A DNA stretch of 64,000 bases from CAVRQM01 sp963838805 (GTDB lineage: Bacteria; Pseudomonadota; Alphaproteobacteria; Acetobacterales; Acetobacteraceae), in contig CAWISK010000005.1 in the NCBI GenBank assembly GCA_963838805.1, positions 372,001 through 436,000 of the forward strand, given 5' to 3'. The notes beneath the pieces were generated by a model that did no database searches, was not told the DNA's origin, and saw nothing but the letters and a program-made list of their open reading frames with translations. The position numbers and the translations under genes were made by a program. Shown here piece after piece: positions 57,701 to 64,000 of the stretch (within the stretch, counting starts at the first letter, position 1; each line of letters begins with the position of its first letter).

Positions 57701-57930
57701 TAGGCCATGCCGGCCACGCCATTGATCTGCTGTTCGAGCGGGGTCGTGACCGTGTCGGCGACAACCTGCGCGCTGGCACCGGGATAGTTTGCGCTGACCA
57801 CGACCTGCGGCGGCGTGATGTCGGGGAACTGGGAGACGGGCAGCAGGAAGAAGCAGATGGCGCCGGCGAGCACCATGATGATGGCGATCGCCGAGGCAAA
57901 GATCGGGCGGCGCAGGAAGAAATCGATCAT
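54766..57930 (-). CDS. RND multidrug efflux pump, HAE1 family (AcrB-like)
   Basis: 1054 residues, complete. MIDFFLRRPIFASAIAIIMV starts helix 1; the proton-relay Asp pair is in LAIGLVVDDAIVVVENVERQ (helix 4) and the Lys in IGLAAKNAILIVEFAKRRRE (helix 10). Porter regions include GVTIRKQNPNFVLIVNLTSP and the docking loop around residues 200-260. Pumps hydrophobic drugs or similar compounds from periplasm or membrane to outside. The frame is intact over 3.2 kb, notable in this window. It diverges from the TetR gene with operator-like palindromes between. Confidence 0.96.
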   Translation of the reverse strand: MIDFFLRRPIFASAIAIIMVLAGAICFFLLPVSQFPDITPPQVVVSANYPGASAQVVADTVTTPLEQQINGVAGMAYMSSSSSNDGSSNITITFNVGYPLDIAAVDVQNRVAQAASSLPAIVNQGGVTIRKQNPNFVLIVNLTSPDHSVDPVALSNYAYLQVVDPLKRLPGVGDVQIFGERRYSMRVWLDPDKLAKLGITAVDVQNAISEQNIQVAAGKIGQSPAPPGTPFEMQVNAVGRLSDPAQFGDIVVRADPSSGALVRLRDVARIELGALQYSSSGFFGDQPTVVLAIYQMPGSNALDLQKRVQDKMRDLSARFPAGIHYAMHYDTTRFVAAAMHDVLITLGEALLLVIAVVFVFLQSWRTTIIPTIAIPVSLVATLAIMQVVGFSLNMLSLLGMVLAIGLVVDDAIVVVENVERQLEAGLRPLAATRQAMKEVTGPILATTAVLMAVFIPVAFIPGVAGRLYNQFALTVAISVGLSAFNSLTLSPALSAAFLRGRPHSSFLPFRWFNAGFDWLSHAYSRGVRQLIRGRWVVLGVFVAGLVATYALSLRIPSTFLPVEDQGYFFVVIQLPDGASLQRTDVVAKQVRDILQHRPGVQIVGSISGLNFLTGASQSNSAVEFAILKPWAERGPELSASRIVASVRPILFQLPDAMALSFDPPSIPGLGATGGFEFEVEDLTGRGSAALSEATQALIAEARKQPEISPQQVFTTFSTTTPQYDYDLDRTKAKLLGLSLPDVFNTLQIYLGSLYVNDFNLFGRTFRVTIQADKAARASASDLSRLFVRNASGGMVPLSTLGSLRPVVGPETVPHYNNYASALINGAAAPGFSSGQAVAAMERAAAIALPRNFGFEWTGITLQELKAGSIATLIFALAIVFVFLILAAQYESWTMPFMVLLAVPLGLFGALLALWVRQREIDVYSQIGFVMLIGLAAKNAILIVEFAKRRREEGLDIVEAAMEAARLRLRPILMTAFAFILGVLPLMFATGAGAASRQSIGTTVFGGMLAATFLTLIFVPVFYATIEMLRERRPAAKRVPVLAGYDLDEKPEAAE

Positions 57931-58099
57931 GAGTGGTCCAGGGCAGGAAACTTGCGGGGGGCCGGATGCGGCTGCATGGTGCTTTCGTCCGGGTGGCGGG
58001 ATGCCCGGGCTGATCCGGGAAAGGCGCTGTCTGGCTGGCCGCGTGCCGAAGGATGGCCTCTCCGGATGCCGCCCTAGCTTGACGGTCCGAAGCCGCGGT

Positions 58100-58142
58100 G
58101 TTACCGGTCGGTAACCTCAAGCCCACAGATACTGACCGGTCA
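58100..58142. promoter_or_regulatory. Paired palindromes, likely TetR operator for the RND genes
   Basis: Two sites lie in the divergent gap between the pump and tetR: GTTACCGGTCGGTAAC (58100-58115; GTTACC/GGTAAC arms) and TGACCGGTCA (58133-58142; perfect palindrome). Both share ACCGGTC, the core of operators bound by many TetR-type efflux repressors. Binding here would block both the pump operon and tetR itself. Based on symmetry and position only. Confidence 0.6.
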
Positions 58143-58201
58143 CACCTCAGTCAAGGGAGGCGACAACGAAATCCGCACCGACGGACCGAAGCGCACCCCC
58201 G

Positions 58202-58804
58202 ATGCAAGGCGGGTCCGTGCGAGCGCCGCCGCGTGAGCGGATCGTGGACACCGCCCGCGACCTGTTCCACCGGCATGGCATTCGCGGCGTCGGTGTCGAC
58301 GCCATCGCCGAGGCGGCCGGGACCAACAAGATGACGCTGTACCGCCATTTTGCGTCGAAGGACGATCTGATCATCGCCTGCCTCAACCAGCGAGTTGGCG
58401 ATATCGAGACGATGTGGCGCGAGCTTGAGGCCGCCCATCCCGGCAAGCCGCTGGCAAAGCTGCGCGGCTGGGTCCGGCGCGCGGCGGATTGGCTGGAGTC
58501 CGACATACGGGGCTGCGATCTGGCGAACGCCGCGATCGAATTGGCCGACGCCGACCATCCGGCGAAACAGGTCATCGAGGATTTCAAGAGGACGCAACGC
58601 GACCGCCTCGCCGCTCTTTGCCGCGAAGCGGGAATAGCGGCGGCGGACCTCCTCGCCGATGCCTTGTCACTGGCGCTCGAAGGCGCCCGGGTGAGCCGGC
58701 AGAGCGCCGGGGCCGAGGGGCCAAGTGCCAGATTCGTGCGGGTGAGCGAAGCCATCATCGCGTGCTTTGCCAGGCGCAAGGGTTCAAGCGAGGGCCCGCG
58801 CTGA
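58202..58804 (+). CDS. TetR-family transcriptional regulator
   Basis: 200 residues. The N-terminal helix-turn-helix domain is canonical: RERIVDTARDLFHRHGIRGV, then VDAIAEAAGTNKMTLYRHFA and SKDDLI. The C-terminal ligand domain (RGCDLANAAIELADADHPAK) resembles that of repressors of drug and biocide pumps. Divergent from the RND pair, so probably its local repressor. ATG 58202 is the first start after the operator region. Confidence 0.92.
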   Translation: MQGGSVRAPPRERIVDTARDLFHRHGIRGVGVDAIAEAAGTNKMTLYRHFASKDDLIIACLNQRVGDIETMWRELEAAHPGKPLAKLRGWVRRAADWLESDIRGCDLANAAIELADADHPAKQVIEDFKRTQRDRLAALCREAGIAAADLLADALSLALEGARVSRQSAGAEGPSARFVRVSEAIIACFARRKGSSEGPR

Positions 58805-58827
58805 AGCTGGCACGTGCCGGCCATACT

Positions 58828-58841
58828 TAACCATGAGGTTA
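58828..58841. promoter_or_regulatory. TAACC-N4-GGTTA palindrome between convergent genes
   Basis: TAACCATGAGGTTA is followed at once by TATAGGG, an AT-rich patch in the 111-base gap between tetR and the convergent LysR gene. Beside it is the perfect palindrome GGCACGTGCC (58809-58818). The symmetry and the -10-like TATATAG resemble a regulated promoter, but no gene starts nearby; it could instead be a transcription stop. Uncertain. Confidence 0.3.
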
Positions 58842-58915
58842 TATAGGGCCGCTCCCCTCTCGTTGTCAACCCGGCCATCAATGCGGGGGATTGCGGCTCG
58901 CGGAATAGCGCCCGG

Positions 58916-59794
58916 CTATGATCCGGCCGGCCCCTGGGCATCGCGCGCGATGTCCAGGAAGCCGCGCACCAGCGGCAGGCCGCGGCGCTCCTCAAGGCAG
59001 ATCAGATATTCCGCGACCAGCAGGTCGGCATCCCTGACCTGGAGCGAATGGGTCTGCGCATCCTGGCCAAGCTCGCTCTCGAACACGATGCCGATGCCGA
59101 AATCGGCCAGCACGGCTTCGCGCACCGCCTCGCGGGTCTGCACCTCGACCAGCCGGCCGGGCCGGACCTCGCTCTCGGCCAGCCGCAGCTCGAACACCTC
59201 GCGCGTGATCGAGCCGCGTTCGCGGATGACCACATCGCGCCCGGCAAGTTCGCGCATCCGCACGCTGCGCCGGTGCGCCCATGTGTGCCACCGGGGCACG
59301 AACAGGACCAGCCTGTCGTTGCGCAGCCTCAGGCTGAGGATGCGCGGGTCGGAGGTCTGTCTGGCCATGATGCCGACATCGGCCTCGAAATCGAGAACGC
59401 TGTGGATCACGTCTGTGGAATTGCCGATGCGCAGCGAGAAGGTCAGGCCGGCGTGCTTGCGCTTCAGAGCGGCCAGCAGCGGCATCGCATGCGCCGGACT
59501 GTCGGCCGCGACCCGCAAATGCCCGCGTGTCAGCACCGAGGCGCCGGCCAGGAGGTCGCGTGCCTCGTCCTCCGCCGCGAACAGCCGCGTGGTGATGGCC
59601 AACAGGCTCTGGCCGATCGGCGTCAGGCTGATCCTGCGGCCGTGCCGGTTGAAAAGGCTGACGGCGTAGCTCGTCTCCAGGGCGCGTACCTGCGCCGACA
59701 ATGTGGGCTGGCTGACGGAGCCTGCCCGGGCCGCGCCGGTGAAGCTGCCCGCCTGCGCCACGCGGTGAAAGGCCCGCAGGAGGGTCGAGTTCAC
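58916..59794 (-). CDS. LysR-family regulator of the phosphonate operon
   Basis: 292 residues. Winged helix MNSTLLRAFHRVAQAGSFTG, then VSQPTLSAQVRALETSYAVS and LFNRHGRRISLTPIG; effector domain with HLRVAADSPAHAMPLLAALK and LADFGIGIVFESELGQD. GTG 59794 diverges from phnW with a 98-base gap containing a T-N11-A motif. In rhizobia and others LysR regulators of this type switch on phnWAY in response to 2-aminoethylphosphonate; the same role is inferred here from position. Confidence 0.88.
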   Translation of the reverse strand: MNSTLLRAFHRVAQAGSFTGAARAGSVSQPTLSAQVRALETSYAVSLFNRHGRRISLTPIGQSLLAITTRLFAAEDEARDLLAGASVLTRGHLRVAADSPAHAMPLLAALKRKHAGLTFSLRIGNSTDVIHSVLDFEADVGIMARQTSDPRILSLRLRNDRLVLFVPRWHTWAHRRSVRMRELAGRDVVIRERGSITREVFELRLAESEVRPGRLVEVQTREAVREAVLADFGIGIVFESELGQDAQTHSLQVRDADLLVAEYLICLEERRGLPLVRGFLDIARDAQGPAGS

Positions 59795-59811
59795 ACCCTA
59801 TTCTCCGTCAC

Positions 59812-59826
59812 ATAGGCCGTATCTAT
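59812..59826. promoter_or_regulatory. LysR-type binding motif in the lysR-phnW gap
   Basis: ATAGGCCGTATCTAT contains a T-N11-A core (T at 59813, A at 59825) within the dyad ATAG-N7-CTAT, placed 67 bases before the phnW start and 18 bases from the LysR start. This is the usual position for an autoregulatory and activating LysR site. A weak -35 (TTGCCA, 59830-59835) follows. Confidence 0.55.
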
Positions 59827-59892
59827 GGTTGCCATCTAAACTAAGTATTTGAACAATGTCAAAGACACCTCCAGCCTGAAGGCGGCCGTTCG

Positions 59893-61067
59893 ATGGAGGC
59901 TTGCCGACCCATGCAACCAGCCCCGCCCGCCCAGGCTGCCTCGGAGACCGGCGACAAGCTGCTGCTGACACCGGGTCCGCTGACCACCTCGCGATCCGTC
60001 AAGCAGGTCATGGTTCACGACTGGGGATCGCGCGACGCGACGTTCATCCGCATCAACCGCGCCGTGCTTGCCCGGCTGCCTGAGATCATCAACGGCCAGG
60101 ACGAGTATGTCGCGGTGCCGATGCAGGGCTCCGGCACCTTCGCGGTCGAGGCGATGCTGACGACCTTCGTGCCGCGCGACGGCGAGGTGCTGCTGCTGGT
60201 CAACGGCGCCTATGGCCAGCGTGCGAAGCGGATTCTCGACATCGCCGGCCGCAAGCTCGTGGTCCATGAGACCCCGGAGGATACGCCGCCCGACCTTGGT
60301 GCGGTGGAACGCATTCTGCAGGACTCGCCCGCCATCAGCCACGTCTTTGCCGTGCACTGCGAGACGACGAGCGGCATCCGCAATCCGATCGAGAGCATCG
60401 CCGCCATCGCCGCGCGCCACGGCAAGCGCCTACTGATCGACGCGATGAGCGCGTTCGGCGCGCTGCCGCTGGATGCGGCGGCGCTGCGTTTCGATGCCGT
60501 CGCCGCCTCCGCCAACAAATGCATCGAGGGCGTGCCCGGCCTCGGCTTCGTCGTCTGCCGCCGCGCGGCGCTGGCCGAAACAGCGGGCAACGCCACGACG
60601 CTCGTGCTCGACCTGCACGACCAGTGGCGCGGGCTGGAGAAGACCGGACAGTACCGCATTCACGCCGCCCATTCATGTCATCGTGGCCTTCCATCAGGCG
60701 CTCGAGGAATTCGACGCGGAGGGCGGCGTCGCCGGCCGCGGCGCCCGCTACGCGGAGAATTGTGCGATCCTGGTGGACGGGATGCGCTCACTCGGCTTCC
60801 GCACGCTGCTGCCCGATGCGCTTGCAGGCGCCGATCATCGTGACATTCCACATGCCGCGCGACCCCAGGTTCGATTTCCAGGTTTTCTATGACGGGCTGA
60901 AGGACCGCGGCTACGTCATCTATCCGGGCAAGCTCACGGTCGCCGACTCCTTCCGCATCGGCTGCATCGGCCGGCTCGATGCGCGGCATATGCGCGGCGC
61001 GCTGGAGGCGGTGCGCGAGGTTCTGGGCGTGATGGGCGTCGAGCTGCCGGAAGCCCGGGCAGCGTAG
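59893..61067 (+). CDS. phnW: 2-Aminoethylphosphonate-pyruvate transaminase PhnW (two frameshifts)
   Basis: PLP enzyme converting 2-aminoethylphosphonate and pyruvate to phosphonoacetaldehyde and alanine. Blocks: LLLTPGPLTTSRSVKQVMVH, DWGSRDATFIRINRAVL, QGSGTFAVEAMLTTFVPRDG, VHCETTSGIRNPIESIA and the PLP-lysine region AVAASANKCIEGVPGLGFVV. At 60663 one extra A breaks the frame; repaired it reads YRFTPPIHVIVAFHQALEEF. At about 60831 one extra T does so again; then LQAPIIVTFHMPRDPRFDFQ and YVIYPGKLTVADSFRIGCIG. Start ATG 59893; ATG 59911 is an alternative. First gene of phnWAY, divergent from the LysR gene. Confidence 0.9.
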
Positions 61068-61078
61068 GGGGCAAGAGG

Positions 61079-62332
61079 ATGGACATGCCGCCGGTCAAGG
61101 GTCGCGACATCGTGGTGAATGGCCGCGCCTACCGATTCCCCAGCCAGCCGACCGTCGCCATCTGCCTCGACGGCTCGGAGCCGGGCTATATCGAGGCGGC
61201 GATCGCACGCGGCCTGGCACCCAATCTCGACCGGCTGATGCGCACCGGCTCGAACCTGCGGGCGCTGTCGGTCATCCCGAGCTTCACCAATCCGAATAAC
61301 ATCTCGATCATCACCGGCGCACCTCCGTCCGTGCATGGCATTGCCGGAAACTATTTCTACGATCCGGCCTCCGGGCAGGAGGTGATGATGAACGACGCTC
61401 GCTTCCTGCGCGCGCCCACCATCGTGCAGGCGTTCCACGATGGCGGCGCCAGGGTCGCGGTGGTCACCGCGAAGGACAAGCTGCGCGCCCTGCTCGGCAA
61501 CGGCCTCGACATGCGCACGGGCCGCGCAATCGCCTTCTCCGCAGAGAAGGCGGACAAGGCGACGCGGCAGGAGAACGGCATCGGCGACGTTCCCGATTTC
61601 GTCGGCATGGCACTGCCGGAGGTGTATTCCGCCGAACTGTCGGAGTTCGTGTTCGCGGCCGGCGTGAAGCTTCTTGGCAGCTTCCGGCCCGACCTGATGT
61701 ACCTGTCCACCACCGATTATGTGCAGCACAAGGCGGCCCCCGGATCGCCGGTCGCGGATTCCTTCTACGCGATGATCGATCGCTATGTCGGGCTGCTGGA
61801 CGCCGCCGGCTGCGTGCTGGCGCTGACCGCCGATCACGGCATGAACGACAAGCACCTGCCGGACGGCACACCCGACGTCATCTACCTCCAGGACTGGTTC
61901 GACGGCGTGCTGGGCCCCAGCGCCGCGCGGGTGATCCTGCCGATCACCGATCCGTATGTGGCCCATCACGGCGCGCTCGGCTCCTTCGCGACGGCCTATC
62001 TGCCGCCGACCGCCGATGTCGCGGCGGTCCTTGCTTCCCTGCGCGGCACCGAGGGCGTGGCACTCGCCATCGGCCGCGACGAGGCGTGCCGCCGTTTCGA
62101 ACTGCCGCCGGATCGCATCGGCGACGTGGTGGTGATTTCGACCCGGCCAAAGGTGCTGGGCACCAGCGCCAGCCGCCATGACCTCTCCGGCCTCACCGAG
62201 CCATTGCGCTCGCATGGCGGGCTGACCGAGCAGGAGGTGCCGATGATCGTCAACCGGGTCGTTGATATTCCTGCGGGCCGCACGCTGCGAAACTTCGACG
62301 TCTTCGATGTCGCGCTGAACCTCGTGCAGTGA
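61079..62332 (+). CDS. phnA: Phosphonoacetate hydrolase PhnA
   Basis: Alkaline-phosphatase-superfamily enzyme that splits phosphonoacetate into acetate and phosphate. Two zinc sites and a Thr nucleophile are expected: VAICLDGSEPGYIEAAIARG (first Asp), SVIPSFTNPNNISIITGAPP (Thr nucleophile in FTNPNN), STTDYVQHKAAPGS (Asp, His), LALTADHGMNDKHL (Asp-His) and SHGGLTEQEVPMIVN (His). 417 residues, complete. ATG 61079 is chosen; ATG 61085 has better spacing from AGAGG. Its partner enzymes are encoded on either side, which distinguishes it from phosphonopyruvate hydrolases and nucleotide pyrophosphatases. Confidence 0.93.
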   Translation: MDMPPVKGRDIVVNGRAYRFPSQPTVAICLDGSEPGYIEAAIARGLAPNLDRLMRTGSNLRALSVIPSFTNPNNISIITGAPPSVHGIAGNYFYDPASGQEVMMNDARFLRAPTIVQAFHDGGARVAVVTAKDKLRALLGNGLDMRTGRAIAFSAEKADKATRQENGIGDVPDFVGMALPEVYSAELSEFVFAAGVKLLGSFRPDLMYLSTTDYVQHKAAPGSPVADSFYAMIDRYVGLLDAAGCVLALTADHGMNDKHLPDGTPDVIYLQDWFDGVLGPSAARVILPITDPYVAHHGALGSFATAYLPPTADVAAVLASLRGTEGVALAIGRDEACRRFELPPDRIGDVVVISTRPKVLGTSASRHDLSGLTEPLRSHGGLTEQEVPMIVNRVVDIPAGRTLRNFDVFDVALNLVQ

Positions 62333-62342
62333 GAGACTGAGC

Positions 62343-63794
62343 ATGGACGCACCGACCGAGCCCGTTATCCGCCGCGAAGCGATGCGTCTGGCGGGCGCGC
62401 CGATGGCGACGGATGCGGTCATCGAGGTCGAGAACCCGTATACCGGCGCCGTGGTCGGCACGGTGCCGGCCGGACGGCCGGAACACGTGCGCGCCGCGTT
62501 CGCCAAGGCCCGCGCGTTCAGATCGAAGCTCAGCCGCTACGAGCGTCAGCAAATCCTGCTCACCACCGCCGACATGCTGGGCGTGCGCAAGCGGGAGATC
62601 GCGCATCTGATCACGGCGGAGTCCGGCCTTTGCCTCAAGGACTCGCTATACGAGGTCGGCCGCGCCTGCGACGTGTTCTCGCTCGCCGGTCAGTTGGCGA
62701 TCAATGATGACGGCGAGATCTTCGCCTGCGACGTCACGCATCACGGCAAGGCGCGCAAGATCTACACGACCCGCGTGCCGCTGCTGGGCGTGATCTCGGC
62801 CATCACGCCGTTCAACCATCCGCTGAACATGGTGGCACACAAGCTGGCGCCGGCCATCGCCACCAACAACCGCGTCGTGCTGAAGCCCACGGAGCTGACG
62901 CCGCTCACCGCACTGCTGCTGGCCGATATCCTGTACGAGGCCGGGCTGCCGCCGGAGATGCTGTCCGTCGTCACCGGCAATCCGGCGACGATGGGCGATG
63001 CGATGATCACCGATCCCGATGCCGATCTGGTCACCTTCACCGGCTCGGTCCGGGTCGGCAAATACATCGCCGGGAAGGCCGGCTATCGCCGCGTCATCCT
63101 GGAGCTGGGCGGCAACGATCCGCTGATCGTCATGGAGGACGCCGATCTCGACCGCGCGGCGGAGCTTGCGGTCCAGGGCGCCACCAAGAATTCCGGCCAG
63201 CGCTGCACTGCGGTCAAGCGCATCCTGGTCGTCCAAAGCGTCGCCGACGCCTTCGCCGAGCGAGTGCTGGCGAAGGCCAGGCTGCTCCGGGCGGGCGATC
63301 CGATGGACGAGCGGACCGATATCGGCACGGTCATCAACGAGCGCGCCGCCCGGCTGTTCGAGAGCCGGGTGCTCGACGCGGTGCGGCAGGGTGGCGTGCT
63401 GCTGCACGGCAACGACCGGTGCGGCGCGCTGTATCCGCCCACCGTCGTCGATCACGTCCCATACGACTGCGAACTGGTGCGGGAGGAGACGTTCGGTCCG
63501 GTCATCCCGATCATCCGCTGCCCGGACGATATCGACTCGGTGATCCGCATCTCCAACTCGACGGCCTACGGCCTGTCCTCGGGCGTCTGCACCAACCGGC
63601 TGGACGCCATCACCCGCTTCGTCAGCGAGCTTGACGTCGGCACCGTCAATATCTGGGAAGTGCCCGGATATCGTACGGAGATGTCGCCGTTCGGGGGCAT
63701 CAAGGATTCCGGTCTCGGCTACAAGGAAGGTGTGATCGAGACCATGAAGGGCTATACCAACGTGCGCACCTATTCGCTGCCGTGGCCGGCCTAG
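62343..63794 (+). CDS. phnY: Phosphonoacetaldehyde dehydrogenase PhnY
   Basis: NAD-dependent aldehyde dehydrogenase that turns phosphonoacetaldehyde into phosphonoacetate, linking PhnW to PhnA. 483 residues. ALDH motifs: ISAITPFNHPLNMVAHKLAP, VTFTGSVRVGKYI, LELGGNDPLIVMEDADLDRA (Glu) and NSGQRCTAVKRI with the catalytic Cys; GVCTNRLDAITRFVSELDVG near the end. Ten bases after phnA. The sequence alone would say only ALDH; the operon makes PhnY the best call. Confidence 0.9.
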   Translation: MDAPTEPVIRREAMRLAGAPMATDAVIEVENPYTGAVVGTVPAGRPEHVRAAFAKARAFRSKLSRYERQQILLTTADMLGVRKREIAHLITAESGLCLKDSLYEVGRACDVFSLAGQLAINDDGEIFACDVTHHGKARKIYTTRVPLLGVISAITPFNHPLNMVAHKLAPAIATNNRVVLKPTELTPLTALLLADILYEAGLPPEMLSVVTGNPATMGDAMITDPDADLVTFTGSVRVGKYIAGKAGYRRVILELGGNDPLIVMEDADLDRAAELAVQGATKNSGQRCTAVKRILVVQSVADAFAERVLAKARLLRAGDPMDERTDIGTVINERAARLFESRVLDAVRQGGVLLHGNDRCGALYPPTVVDHVPYDCELVREETFGPVIPIIRCPDDIDSVIRISNSTAYGLSSGVCTNRLDAITRFVSELDVGTVNIWEVPGYRTEMSPFGGIKDSGLGYKEGVIETMKGYTNVRTYSLPWPA

Positions 63795-63940
63795 GCGCCC
63801 CGAGGCTGCTCGGGCTGCGCGCGGCGCGCGATTCCGGCGCGCGACGTCTTCTGTGCTGATGCGTCTACTTCATGCAAACATCACGCATATCGACAAGCAC
63901 CCACGGTAGACTGGGGCGAGATTCCGGGAGGAGAGAGACG

Positions 63941-64000
63941 ATGCGAATGAAATCCTTGATTGCCGCTGCGGTCCTGGCGGTTCTGACTGCGGGACCGGCC
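63941..64000 (+). CDS. Start of an exported protein, probably a transport binding protein (truncated by window edge)
   Basis: Twenty codons are visible: MRMKSLIAAAVLAVLTAGPA, a classic Sec signal peptide. GGGAGGAGAGA precedes the ATG at ideal spacing. The 146-base gap after phnY (63795-63940) may hold its own promoter; it has an AT-rich patch near 63865-63890. Position after phnWAY suggests the binding protein of a 2-aminoethylphosphonate ABC importer, but that is inference. Confidence 0.55.
   Translation, partial: MRMKSLIAAAVLAVLTAGPA

Overview
The window is a GC-rich, gene-dense stretch of an alphaproteobacterial chromosome. The divergent hemCD / tsaD pair, the dnaX-ybaB-recR block beside the SRP RNA, the Tat-exported sugar-binding protein and the 2-aminoethylphosphonate genes fit Rhodospirillales, most likely Acetobacteraceae. 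That placement is inference from gene content; no 16S gene is present. I see no prophage, insertion sequence or CRISPR array.

Layout. 1-5.0 kb: hemD and hemC (minus) diverge from tsaD-rlmJ-murJ (plus). 5.0-9.5 kb: a FIST-domain sensor overlaps a histidine-kinase-like gene that lacks its catalytic residues, and a membrane desaturase diverges from them. 9.2-12.2 kb: recR, ybaB, dnaX and the small SRP RNA. 12.2-14.6 kb: a broken Phd/PIN toxin-antitoxin pair, nudC, a small lipoprotein and a DUF488 protein. 14.7-19.5 kb: a sugar ABC importer with one binding protein, two permeases and a double-NBD ATPase; a palindromic repeat sits at the start of the second permease gene. 19.6-24.0 kb: a secreted protein, two ABC ATPases and one large FtsX-type permease. 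24.0-28.9 kb: mbfA, purH, a family 4 glycosyltransferase and a homocysteine methyltransferase. 29.0-37.7 kb: a heparinase-like gene, rpe, rsmB, an ArnT/PMT-like glycosyltransferase, tRNA-Ala(CGC), a short DHFR-like gene, yggT, folD and an aldo/keto reductase-RidA fusion. 37.8-49.5 kb: a minus-strand block of DUF3300, DUF2950, formylglycine-generating enzyme, arylsulfatase, MoxR ATPase, DUF58, DUF4381, two vWA proteins, a TPR protein, BatD and a deleted outer-membrane protein. 49.7-58.8 kb: an amidohydrolase, an EamA transporter, a CoA-binding protein, a GMC oxidoreductase and an RND efflux pair with a TetR regulator. 58.9-64 kb: a LysR regulator diverging from phnW-phnA-phnY, which turn 2-aminoethylphosphonate into acetate and phosphate, then the start of an exported protein.

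Quality. More than 20 of about 60 protein genes are split between reading frames while both halves stay well conserved. Where the site can be resolved, one extra base usually explains it. Essential genes are hit (hemC, hemD, purH), so most of these are probably sequencing or assembly indels. Genes are therefore annotated over their full inferred span, with the approximate break position given.
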